64,000 bases of DNA, from the NCBI RefSeq assembly GCF_963662255.1, contig NC_085047.1, positions 55,488,006 to 55,552,005 on the forward strand, in the 5' to 3' direction. A model generated the notes under the pieces. It did no database searches and was not told the DNA's origin. It saw nothing but the letters and a program-made list of their open reading frames with translations. Position 1 is the stretch's first letter. Each line of letters opens with the position of its first letter. This document shows positions 40,302-50,700 of this stretch, piece by piece. A program made the translations under genes and the position numbers. The stretch comes from Cinclus cinclus (Eukaryota > Chordata > Aves > Passeriformes > Cinclidae).

Positions 40302-40490
40302 CCCTCTCTCCCACACACATCTCTAACGCGCCACCTCTCCCCCGCGGGCCCGGGCTCCGGGTGACATTTCCCCCTCTCTCTCTCTCCCTCCCTCCCTCCT
40401 TCCCTCTCTTCCCCCCCACCCCCCTTTCCCCATTAGCGGCGGTTGGGTCGGGAGCGCGCGGTGAAGCGGGGAGGGCGTGGAGCGCGCGCG

Positions 40491-40526
40491 CGGGCGGCGG
40501 GAGCGGGGGGGGGGGGGGAGGGGCGG
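40491..40526 (+). other. G-quadruplex-prone tract about 120-150 bases upstream of candidate ATG 40,641
   Basis: GGGCGGCGGGAGC is followed by a run of about 14 G, then AGGGGCGG. Its position just upstream of the candidate plus-strand first exon suggests a nucleosome-free promoter element, but only the motif itself is visible. Confidence 0.7.
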
Positions 40527-40599
40527 CATTGACAGCGAGCGCCGTGTCCGTGCGGCGCTGCCGCCTCAGCCCCCGCGCGCGCCCCCCCCCCCCGTTCCC

Positions 40600-40841
40600 G
40601 GCATGCCCCGGGGCGGCGGGGCTGGCGCTAACGAATTTGAATGAAGAGCCCTCCGCTCTTTCGGCGCCATTTTCGAGTGATGCCCGATCGCATCGCTGCT
40701 GCCGCCGCCGCGGGGGAGGCGTGGGGGCCGCCCGCCCTCCTGCCCCGCGAAACTCACCTCCCTTTCCCTCCGCTACCCCGCTTCCACCCTCACCGTCGCG
40801 CTTCGGAACGGGTGCCGCCGCTGCCGCCGCCGGCACAGGCG
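40600..40841 (+). other. Candidate plus-strand first exon with strong splice donor
   Basis: Bases CAGGCG followed by GTAAGAG at 40,836-40,848 make the best plus-strand donor in the island. The exon's left end (transcription start) cannot be fixed, so 40,600 is only a guess. A frame opens at ATG 40,641, just after a TGA at 40,638. It stays open for 67 codons and meets the donor in phase 0, so the exon could encode an N-terminus. A second in-frame ATG at 40,680 has G at -3 and a better Kozak context. The predicted peptide is short, with an Ala run (about residues 19-24) and Pro-rich stretches, and I do not recognise it. It could equally be a 5' UTR exon with upstream ATGs, which is common for genes with a very long first intron. 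Without the splice the frame runs on to 41,210 through GC-rich intron, which I regard as artefact. Confidence 0.5.
40662..40676 (-). promoter_or_regulatory. YY1-like / TISU-like element
   Basis: Read on the minus strand, the site is CGAAAATGGCGCCGA. It matches the YY1 core (AANATGGCGNC) and resembles the translation initiator of short 5' UTRs, a variant in which the ATG sits inside the YY1 core. The minus-strand ATG is at 40,670-40,668. Its frame on the minus strand begins Met-Ala-Pro-Lys-Glu-Arg-Arg and soon becomes GC-rich filler. YY1 sites are often just downstream of transcription starts, in the sense direction (established knowledge), which would favour minus-strand initiation above 40,676. 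The adjacent TTTCGGCGCC on the plus strand also resembles a weak E2F site. Binding is unproven. Confidence 0.4.
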
Positions 40842-41280
40842 GTAAGAGCCGGAGGGAGCGGGCGCGGCTGGGGCAGCGGGAGCTGGGCGGGCGGGGGAAG
40901 AGCGTCTTTGGAAAACGGGGGCAACCTGCACCCCGCCGCCGGGAAAAGTCACGTCGGGAGCCTGGCGGGCAGCGGGCGGGAGGCTTCGGGATGTGGCGGC
41001 AGGTCCAGAACGGATCTGTCACTCGCTTCCCTCAGCCTCAGCGGTCGGGAGCGGCCGTCTTCTCCGGCAGGTAACCCCGCTTGCTCCCCCGGGGCGGCAC
41101 CGCGCCCGGGCGGGGATCCCGGGAGCGCCGCTTATACTCGGCCCGGGAAAAGCGGCGCGGAGGCGAGCGGGGGGGGCGAGCGGGAGCCGCGGGACAGCCG
41201 GAGCTCCTGAGGGTCCCGGTGCCCCGCGCTCCCGCGACATGACAGGACAGGCTTCCCCGCATCTCCCCTGCGCTCCTTAC

Positions 41281-41315
41281 CCCCGCCCCCCCCCCCCGCC
41301 CCCCCCCCCCCCGCC
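41281..41315. repeat. Long C homopolymers in CpG island
   Basis: C runs of about 10 and 12 are separated by GC. Similar tracts lie at 41,473-41,497 (run of about 18 C) and 42,844-42,883. On the minus strand these are G runs, and on the plus strand potential i-motifs. They produce spurious polyproline in the overlapping frames. Confidence 0.9.
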
Positions 41316-42271
41316 AGTGGATCCCTCCCGCCCGCCTTCTCCCCCCCGCTCTCCGCCGTGGAAATTTCGGGGCAGCGCCCGGGACACGGAGGCTCCTGCT
41401 TCCCGGCTCTGCAGCAGCAGCCAGGATGACTTCCACACTTACATGCACATCTCTCTTTCTCCCCCGCCGCCCCCAAACCCCCCCCCCCCCCCCCCCGCCT
41501 TCTCCTTCGTCTCTCCCCGTGTTTTCGTAAACTGGATTAATGCCCCTTCGCTCTTTCTCTTCCCTTCCCCTTCTCCCCCTGCACCCCCCCACCTCAAAAA
41601 AATATATAGAGGACAACCTTCGGGGTTTTTTTTCCTCCGTTTGTTTCCTCTCCATGTTAGCAGATTAACTTCTCCGTTTAAGCGCTTTCTCCACCTCCCA
41701 CTCAGTCGCTTAATTTCCCGTGTCGCGATACGGAGCCGCCTTTTGCAGGAACCCGGGTGACGGTCGTGCTGCCACATGCTGTCACATTTATCATCTCTGC
41801 CCCTTTGGGTATTAACGAATGACCAAAGTGCTGTTCATCCCGTATTGCACAGAGCTATTTTTTTCCCCTTGCAGCGTTAAAACGCGAGTTTCCTTCCTGG
41901 GCTGGAGATTGGGAGGTGGGGGGGGAACATAATCCGAGACTATTTGAATCGTGCCAGCTATTTGTAGGTGTTTTTCCTCTCCTCCCACACACCCCAAAAC
42001 CGAGTAAATACCCTCCCCATAGATAGCCCAGCCTAATACTGTGATCAGAGCTGGCCATTCACCTCCTCTTCTCCGCCTACAAAATTCTCTGTCTCTGTCA
42101 CCCGGGTCGCTATTTGTCATTGGCTTAGCTATTTTTTGGTGGTTGTTTCTATGTCATTTCTCGGTGTCCAGCAAGCTCTCGGTCTCTCGTAGCTGTATGA
42201 ACGCGATCGTGTTTATTGTGATAGGCGCCGAGATCTCTCGCAGCCTGAGCGCTGGGCGATTCCCCCTCCGC

Positions 42272-42303
42272 GCACACACACACACACACATACATACACA
42301 CAT
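42272..42303. repeat. (CA)n microsatellite
   Basis: About ten CA units are followed by TACA units, at the right part of the CpG island. It produces spurious Thr-His or Val-Cys repeats in translation. Confidence 0.95.
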
Positions 42304-42556
42304 AATATGTGACACGGTGCCTTTTTCTCCACGACGCCGTTTAACCCCCTCGGGGCCGGCTCTGGCGTGGGCGCTCGCGTTTCGGAGTTGCGCACACAGG
42401 CTCACAAGGCATCTTTTTGTGGCGGGAGCGCCGGCGGAGACAGCACCGTGCGGCGGGGCAGGGAGGGAGCTCGGGCGCTGCCAGGCCAGCGGGCTTCTTC
42501 CCAGCCACAATTTCTAAGCGTTACTTTTTATTCCTCTTCCTACTTCCCTCTTCACT

Positions 42557-42620
42557 TTCGGCCGTCCGACCTTTTTTTTTATTATTATTATTATTATCGT
42601 TATTATTTCATTTTTTTTTC
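42557..42620. repeat. Poly-T / (ATT)n / poly-T tract
   Basis: A T run and a short (ATT)n array are followed by a second T run, ending immediately before CCGGCGGCAG. Together with that AG it forms a very strong polypyrimidine tract and splice-acceptor context on the plus strand (exon side 42,631). Confidence 0.85.
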
Positions 42621-42630
42621 CCGGCGGCAG

Positions 42631-42661
42631 GAAGGCGTATGGATATTTTTCCCGATGCCGT
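42631..42661 (+). other. Candidate plus-strand exon start after strong acceptor
   Basis: A long T-rich tract ends in CCCGGCGGCAG at 42,630, an excellent acceptor. Possible donors are CCGT|GTGAGC at 42,662, giving a 31-base exon, or sites further right such as TCCG|GTATGT at 43,196. A nearby ATG at 42,639 encodes only eight codons (MDIFPDAV) before TGA. The segment therefore looks like a 5' UTR exon or a chance site rather than coding DNA. Confidence 0.22.
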
Positions 42662-43129
42662 GTGAGCGGCGGGCGCCCGGGGCTGCCGTCGAGCTGGCGG
42701 GCGCGCAGGATGCGCAGCGAATGCAGCATCGGGCTCCCCGTTAAGGCGCCCGTTCAGCGGAGGCTGGACCGGCTGCTGCCCCCCCGGTTGCCTGCGGGGC
42801 TGGGAGGTTGGACCGGGTCACAGCCTTTCCCCGCTCCTCTTCCTCCCCCCAAACTGCCCCCCCCCGTCCCCCGCTACCCCCCCGTGCATCCCTCCGCGGC
42901 GTTCAAAGCCAGAAGCGGCCGCCTTGCGCTTAGCACCCCGGCCACCGAAAATAACGAGTTAACCGAGGGACGTAGGAGGGACGTAGAGAAGAGTTGGGGT
43001 GCAGAAGTGCTGTACAAAAGATTTCTGTGTACATGGCTGAGAGCGTGTAGTCTTAAAGTGAAATGCAAAACTTAGCGTTTCCAGCATGGCAACTGGATTG
43101 TGATTGAAGGTATTTTCTGTGTAATGCAG

Positions 43130-43195
43130 AAATCCAACAGTGCAAGGAGAGTTTTCTGTCTCGAATCCCTAGTTTCCCTGGATTATTTTAATCCG
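43130..43195 (+). other. Candidate short plus-strand exon at island edge
   Basis: TTTTCTGTGTAATGCAG precedes base 43,130, and TCCG|GTATGTAAAT follows base 43,195. This gives a 66-base segment at the point where the CpG island gives way to AT-rich DNA. The donor is good and the acceptor has a moderate pyrimidine tract. No useful reading frame is visible, so it would be an untranslated alternative first or second exon if real. Confidence 0.2.
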
Positions 43196-46100
43196 GTATG
43201 TAAATCACACTTTTTGAGGCTTTTGGGTTTTTTTTTTAACCCCCTGGGAATAGCTGCTTAGTTTGTCTCTGCAATTCATACCTTTGTGCCCTAATAGAAA
43301 ATTCCACTTAATCCTTGAAATTGAGATACTAGTAAGATCCTATTGAGATTTAGCACTCATTTCTTTAGCTCTGCATCATTGCTTTCAGAGTGTTTTCAGA
43401 AACGTTTCTAACAGTCAGTATGGGAATGTGCACAAAGCTGTTTCTCTGTAGCTGTGTATACTTTGAAATATCAGGATTTGAAGAGATTTACACTACTCCG
43501 CTGTGGAAGTGCACTCACAAACACTGACTTTCACTTTCAATGAAATAACTGTCCTGACTCATGGCTAATTTGCAAAAGACCCTCTGTAATTCAGTATTGT
43601 ACAGGTGCGTGTGCATTTTTCCCCACTATTCGGTAATCATGTTCAATAGCATGCAATTTATACCTATTTTTAATTTTAATTAAAATCTCTGATTAGCACA
43701 TATTTGACTACATGAAACAACTGTTCTTTTAAGCTTTCTTATTTCTCATCTGCACTGTTCTCATATTTTACAATTTCATAAATGTGGGTGTGGCTAAAAT
43801 GAAAACAGCTAATATGAATATATAGTGTATTTTAAGTAATTTTCCCTTTCTTATACTTGATGTACTCCTTATTTTGAGATGTTTAGGGGGGGAAAATCAT
43901 GTAGCTTAAATAGACCCTTGTAGAGTTGCTTGCATTTTTTATCTCAGTTAAAATGTCAAACATTAACTGGGATTACTTGGCCCTGGAAAAGTTACATTTG
44001 GAGGAAGTATCAATTGAACTTAAATATCTAAATGTATATATTTATATTTTTTCAATAAGTGAAAGCTAAAGTTCTATACCTAATTAAACCTTGCTTAGAT
44101 ATAACATATAGCATAGTGTCTGTATTTATTTATTTTTTTAATTTTAATTTTTTTTTCTTTGTTTCTTTTGAGTCTAATCCTTTATCTCAATTCTTAGGAA
44201 AAGCATCCAAATAAGCTTCATTTGGTTGGGGCTTTTTTTTTTTCTTTTTTTTTTTCTCTAAAGTTATACTGAAAGTTTCCAAGAGGTACCCTTTCATTTT
44301 ATAGATATAAATCTACTGAAGCTTGAAGTAACTCTTGCAAATTTTTAATTTTTAGAAATAACAGTAATTTCCAAGTGTGACTGTATCTGTGTGACTTTTT
44401 AATGTGTTAGGCTAGTACATAATAGAAAGCTTATTGTAGTAACATTTTAAAGGCAGACTACATATACAATACCAAGGTATCATGGGGTTCTTTTTCTGTT
44501 TAGTTCATTGTTTGGGTTTTTTATCTTTAGCTTCTAGAATTCTGAACCAATTACTATTCTATCCAAAATGTAATGTCATGGAAGGAAGGATAAATTGGAG
44601 TCTTTAATTCCTTAATTATTTTTATGACCAGTAAGTCAAATTTTGCACTGAAGTACAGCTGGAACTGCATACAAACTACCTGGCTCTGTATATCCTGCCT
44701 GTGAACACTGTGTGAAGGTGCACACCTCACCCATCTTGAGTGTCAGAAGCCATGCTAACAGGTGTATCACTCCTTTTCTGATACACTTTTACACATGTAA
44801 AAGCACATGAGCTTTCTTTACAGGAAAAGTATCCACATATCAGTTAGTGATCCTTTTATAGAACCTTACTGGGTTTTGTGATTTGCTCTGGAGAGCAATT
44901 AACTACTGAATATGTAAAGGAGAACCAACACCCTTATCACTGTATTCTATGAATATGCTGCAGGTATTCTGCTTTGTAGATGCAGTCATCCACCCACACC
45001 CAAAGGCCCATTGCAAGTGATTTGAGTAATTCACATTCATTACAAACTGTCAAGGCTAGAGCGCATCTTAGACTAGTTTTGACTGTCTGTGAAAGAAATA
45101 GGGAGTGAAATTGTAGGCTTTTGTGTAGCTACAAAAATATTTTTATCAGAAAGTTTTTGAAACTAAAAATAACTTCATGTAGAGCAGTAAGTGTTCTCCA
45201 CGGATTTTTTTCCCACTATTGTTGTAAGTTCTAAACTCTTAATATCCAACACTGGAACCTGATCTCAAAAAATTATGCTTTCTATTATCAGTAGTACTTG
45301 GAAAATTTTGTCTGTACAGGCTGCCCAAATTGTTTTTGAACTCGGTCTTCTGTGACACTTCTCACAGCCATCTATGTTTTTAATAGAACTGGTAATGTGT
45401 TTTAAAGACAGGAAAAAAAGTTGATATGCCCCTCAAATCGAAAAGGGACATCAGACAGGGTAGAGAGGTGTAGCCACAGATTTCCAGTAACCTCTTTTAG
45501 TCAGTGAAAATGTTGATTTGCAATTTGTAATTATTTTTTTTTGTGCATTATTGTCAGGGGTTATGTCGAATTTTTAGGTTACTGGTGTATTAATACATAA
45601 GCTGGATTTCAAAAAGAATCTCTGTTGAAAAATGTCTTCATTGTGGATACTGTACAGTTTCAGAAATACTCAGAGTAAGCTAGATAAAAAAATTTCTGTC
45701 CATAAGGGTGTAAGGCAATGTCTGTACTGATTATTTTTTAACCCTTTCCTGTAAATTTTTAAAACACTTATTCTAATAAAGAAGCTTTGGGATGCAGTTG
45801 CTTTTACCACAATTGAGGAACAGTTCTGATGTTAGCTTTCAATGCTGTGGTAGAAATTCAGAAGATTTGGATAAGTGTTAGAGGAGGGAACACAACATGA
45901 GTTCTAGTCCAGCTAACACTTTCTTGGTTAATTTTTAATTCTAAAATTTGCATGTAATAATATTTTTAGTTTATTGTTAAAAACAAAAAGTTTTTTACAG
46001 AGAATACTGAATTTTTAAACTTTAATTCTTAACACTTTTCCATAGCTCGATAATGAACAGTTGCTAGTGTATAAGGATGACATCACACACATTTATTACC

Positions 46101-47013
46101 ATATGCACACAACAGTAGCAAATGTAAATTACGTACATTTAGCTTTTATTTTGTTAAAGGTTTCCCAAGATGCCTTCTAAAACTGAAGGTGATATTGTTA
46201 TATTGCTCAAAACTGAGAAATAGAAGTGACTTTCAGTGATCGTTGTTAATGTCTGAAGGAAAGCACTGTTAGAAATAGGACCCCCCCACACACACACCCC
46301 GTGACTATTTAGTTTGTTTTCAGACACTGCAGTGTGTGTATCTGCACTAAATAGATTATTAATAAACTTTTCAACATTTAATCTGGTTCCAACTAATTAT
46401 TTTATTTAGCATGAGCTGTAATTCAGTTGAAGATTTGAGCTGAGAAAAAGATAATTACACATTGTATAGGACTTAGGCATGTATTTTAATTTTAAATAGC
46501 TTTATTTAAGTCCAGTTTCAGTATAATATTTCAAGTATGTTCAGTCTCAATATAAGCACGGGGGGGAACAACAACTTCGGTGGATTTGGTTTATGAACAG
46601 AAAGTTGTTTTTATTTTGTTTTAAAAGGTGAAATAGATGATGTGTGGAATAGACAAAAATACAAACTCATTTTTCTTGTTAAAGCAGGGTGCTTATTATA
46701 AGTCCATAACTGTGAGGGGGGGTTGTAATATTTTCTGGAATGCTCTTAAAGAATAAAGAACAAATTTATGCAAGTATTTGTAAGCAGGTGACCTAATCTA
46801 GGCATCAGCTACTCATTTATTAGGCATAGGATGTGTCTCGTTATGGTGTCTACAATGAAAAAAATTCAAATACAGTCAAAACAGATTTAAGATTTTGTCT
46901 GTGTGAATGCAATATTTCCTTCAGCAGCTGTTTGGCTATAGTTACTGTATCTGTCAAGTTATACTTTGTCCTTACCTGATCATGGCTGCTGCTTTTGTTG
47001 GTTTGTGTTTTTC

Positions 47014-47038
47014 TTTTTTTTTTTTTTTTTTTTTTTTT
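47014..47038. repeat. Poly-T tract
   Basis: About 25 consecutive T bases in the presumed intron, followed by ACTCTTAAAATTTTGTTTCAG, which ends in a reasonable acceptor. Confidence 0.9.
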
Positions 47039-47701
47039 ACTCTTAAAATTTTGTTTCAGCTCTCAGAATGTATTATATGACTGTAATTTTTCCATAATAT
47101 GTTTTAAAGTAGCTAATATTTGTAGGCTGAATTTTAATAAAGGCAATAATGGTACTGCCTGGAAGAGCAAAAAAATTCGAACTCCTTAAAGCGAAACACT
47201 AGCATTTAAAGTACTTAACCGTCAATAGCATATTTTAGGAAATATGGAAACACAGTAGTGATCACACATCTATTAAGTAGTTTACTTACTAAAAAATTTA
47301 GCTGTTTCCTTATTTGAGGGTGGAGGGAGGGATTGGTAGTGGGTAGGAAGGGAGAACAACACCTCTACACCCCTTACTCCTTTCCCCCCCCCCCCCCCCT
47401 TCCTTCTTCCTCTTACTTTCATCTTAAAATGCTGCGGGTAGAATGAAAGCAGAAACATGCTAATCTGATTTGTTTCAGGAGGCTTCTGATAATAAAGAGG
47501 CATATCACAGGTGTTCCTAATCAAGTCAGTTTGGTTTTAAAAAAAAAGTATTTTTAAAATTAGGATTTCCTGTAACATAGACAATGCGAGGGTCAAGCTG
47601 ATGACCTACATCTATGTTTGGGGATCAACCATGAAACTGTGGGTGTTGGAAATATGTTATAATACATGACATTTTTATTGCAGGTTTTGACCTTTCAATA
47701 G

Positions 47702-47774
47702 AGAGCTGATTTTGGAGAACGGCTTACTCCTGTGATTGAAAAACTCTCTGGAAGGTTGATGGAGCATGAGCATG
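47702..47774 (+). CDS. Candidate plus-strand internal exon, coding-like, unrecognised
   Basis: Two possible acceptors are stacked here. ATTTTTATTGCAG ends at 47,683 and GACCTTTCAATAG ends at 47,701. A GAGCATG|GTATAT donor follows at 47,775. Using the second acceptor, the 73-base segment is open in one frame as 24 codons (phase 0 in, phase 1 out). The peptide is coding-like (RADFGERLTPVIEK then LSGRLMEHEH), mixed charged and hydrophobic and helix-compatible, with no low-complexity bias. Using the first acceptor, every frame hits a stop, so the exon would be untranslated. I do not recognise the protein. It lies about 7 kb inside the presumed plus-strand first intron, where an alternative exon would be reasonable. 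The donor is only moderate, so chance remains likely. Confidence 0.25.
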
Positions 47775-50700
47775 GTATATATTATATTAACATTTCTCTT
47801 ATTACATGTGTTCTTTATTTTAAAAAATGCACACAGTACTGTAACATTCAGATTATTCAAAATAGGCCAGTTCTGATGGGATTGTTCAAGAATTTATTAT
47901 TTGTTAAAATAATTCTTCTTTACACTCCTCCTGTAAAATTATAAAACACTAAATAAAAGTATTAACAGAGGCTGTGCTCAGAAGGAAATGAAGTGGCCAA
48001 AAATATGTGTAAAAAGCTGAGTTTGCAGCAGCCTTGATCCATCTGAGCCATGTAAACTCTCCATATAGTATTTTTCTCATATTCCTGTCTTGGGAATTAT
48101 CCCAACTGAAATGTTGCTAATCCAAAAACAAAGTATGGATATTATAAAAAATACTTTTCAATAACTGTTTGTTTTGTTTTGTTTTTTGTTGAGGCAGTGT
48201 ATTAAAGAATAGAATAGAATAGAGGGCTAGCTGAGTGTATTTCCATGTAGTGTGTAAAATTTGGTTTTAAAGGCATTAATAAACTAGCTACCTGACAAGG
48301 AAAGATGCAGAAAAAAAAAAAAAAAAACCCAGGTCTTCAGAGCTCTCCATCTGTACCAGCATAGTCTGAGATTTTATTTATCTTATTTGTTGGCAAACAG
48401 ATATTATTTAATAAAACACTGAACCATTAAGAGGAATTAGTATGGACTGTGCTACACTCATATTGCAAGTCCTGCTTTGCGCTAAAAGTACTCATTTGGC
48501 TGAAACTGAGAAATCCATTCAAAGTAATCATAACCTGTCTACTCATATACGAATAGTCTTAACTAACCATTTATAGAGACAATTGAAATTAAAATAGTAA
48601 CTGGTCTTGGATTGAGTAAATTTGTTTAAATGCTAAATGGAGTAGTAAAATCTGTAAGACTTATCTTCAGCAGAATATATTACAGTGCAACAAATTTTAT
48701 GAACATGTTGTGACTTTAGCAATTCCGACTTTCAGCTGGAATTCAGTTTTTTTTCTTAATCAAATCTGTCTTCAAGAGCACTTTTTTCTTACAGGAAGAA
48801 ATTGTACCATAAAATCACGAAATGTTTTTAAAATCCAAAATTTCAGTTTATCCCAGTAACTCCTAATTTCTACCAAGCAAATACAGTGAGGTGTAAATGT
48901 CATATTTCCTCATTGTTGTAACTAATGGCTGGTAGAAGTGAAGAATTACTCGAATTTACCAGTAATACACCTCCTGTTACAAAAGTATTTCAGGCAGATG
49001 GATTCTGAATATATTTATCATTCAATACTATGTTATTAGGGTAGTTAAGGTTTCCTAGAGAAAATTATCAGTTGAGTAAGAAAACTTTGAATACAGAAAG
49101 TATAGGAAGTAAACCTTAACTTTATATAAACTTTGAAGTTGCAGATTAGTGAGTAGGTAATTCTTTCAGTTTTAATCCTTTCTGTATGTGATTAAACACA
49201 CAGTGAAAGTACTTCTATTAATGCTGTAACCATGTTTGGGTAACATGCCTAATATGCTCCCAAATAAATAAATATTTCGGTCTGTCCAGAAACTGCTTTG
49301 GAGGTACTGCATTGCTGTTGTTTATTTTTTTCTTTCTTTTTTCTCCCCTTCCCCCCCCCCTTTTTTTTTTCCTACTAGCTTTCTCAGGAAAATAAGGATT
49401 TTAGGATTTCACTGAACAGTTTGAGTTTGTTCATTTTTTTTTTTTCCTGTACAAAAGCAGTTACATTCTTGTTAATGAAAATCAGGATTATATTGCAAGG
49501 CAAAGGTATCTAAGGCTCCCTTGTGAGATATTTAAAAGGTGAAAGTTTGATGGAGTGTTCCTTGGTCTGACACAGGTTCAGAGTATTTCTCATAGATTCT
49601 TATTCAGCAAAAAAGGTGGTTTCTGGTTCACAACTGTAAATCAAAGGGATTTTACATTTAGGGCCTAATCCTACAAACTTTAATATACACAAGTAGTTTT
49701 AATGACTCACGACCATGAACAAGGATTTGCAGAATGGTATTCTCATTAGATGCCCACTTGCTTTCCTTTTACAAATTTAGTGTATATTAAAGCATTTAGA
49801 ACTTTAAGACAAGTCCAAATGTTTTTTTAGAAAGTGAAAAGAGTTTTGCAGTAATGTAGTAATTAAGTCTTACCCTTTTACAAGCTCTAGAATCTTTTAA
49901 GAGTGCTGCAGTTGTCAGTTATGATTAGAGTCCACTTAAGCTGTTGATTTGCTCTAGAACATATTTGTGCTGAATTTTGGCCCATATTAATTTTTTTTTT
50001 CCCTAGAGCTGTTTTGTACTTGCTAGTCAACATGAGTGTTTCTTGACCCAAAGAGTAGGTGAAACTTGCAAGAAAGGTGGTGGGGTGTGTTTGTTTTATT
50101 TTCCTACTGTTAGCCTCTCCTGTTGTAGTTCTTATTTAGCAAAACAACCACTGATTTTGTTCGAAGTTCAGCCTGAATTAAGCGACTGCAGTGCTTGTCC
50201 CTTAAAAATTGCTGGTGTGGCTATTGCAAGCTGTGTGCTGACTTTGTAATCTGTTTTGCAATATCTAATTGTAATGAGGTTGAAAAGATAAAAATGTGCA
50301 GGCTCCTCTACTGAAGTGTTTCAGATGTGGAACTTTTCATGGCCACTTTTACTGTTCTGACTGTAGGTATAAAACACTTGAGACTCTACAAGTCTTGTTA
50401 GCCAAATCATAATTTGCAAGCTGACTTTGCATGCTTATTGCTCATCCAAAAGGAACTGTTGCAGATTACTTTTACAATTCATTTATTATTTCTTTAAGGA
50501 CTTCTCTTGCTTTACAAAGGCAACTGAAATAATTTTCATGAAAAGGATCTGTAGCTATAAATGCAACCCATTCCTAGTTATTACAGCACATGTAAAATCA
50601 ACCATTGTTTGATATCTTAGGCATGACTATTTTAAGTTTTAAATCTGAAGCAACTGAATTTTCTGGACTTTGTTAGTTTAAACTAAAGCCAGCCCTACAT

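Larger units (their letters stand above)
40229..41022 (-). other. Candidate divergent minus-strand first exon(s)
   Basis: Two good minus-strand donors lie in the island. One reads GGGAG|GTGAGT, with the exon side at 40,758 and above. The other reads GTCAAG|GTAAAG, with the exon side at 40,229 and above. They could be alternative first-exon ends of a transcript heading left. A minus-strand frame is open from 41,022 down past the second donor. It is dominated by Arg, Pro, Ala and Gly, and ends in a Glu-Arg repeat from the (CT)n tract, so I do not read it as protein. The transcription start is unknown and the right edge given is simply the frame edge. Divergent noncoding transcription is common at vertebrate CpG islands, so the donors may serve a lncRNA rather than a coding gene. 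Confidence 0.3.
39140..43100. promoter_or_regulatory. Large CpG island / TATA-less promoter region
   Basis: The base composition changes abruptly from AT-rich flanks to very GC-rich DNA full of CpG dinucleotides. The densest part is about 39,740-41,800, with a second dense part at 42,200-42,920. GC-box-like GGGCGG motifs occur repeatedly (for example near 40,520 and 40,888). No convincing TATA box precedes any candidate start. Strong splice donors occur on both strands inside the island: plus at 40,842; minus at 40,757 and 40,228. Islands of this size in vertebrates mark promoters of housekeeping or developmental genes, usually with dispersed transcription starts (established knowledge). I infer a promoter for a plus-strand gene running right, perhaps with divergent minus-strand transcription. 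Long frames here (up to 340 codons) are rich in Pro, Arg, Gly and Ala and overlap in many frames, which is expected from GC-rich DNA lacking stops. Confidence 0.93.

Noticed and set aside
40052..41074. 340-codon plus-strand frame and overlapping frames of 150-265 codons on both strands in the CpG island
   Set aside because: They overlap in many frames, are dominated by Pro, Arg, Gly, Ala and Ser, and contain direct translations of CT and homopolymer tracts. GC-rich DNA has few stop codons, so length is not evidence.
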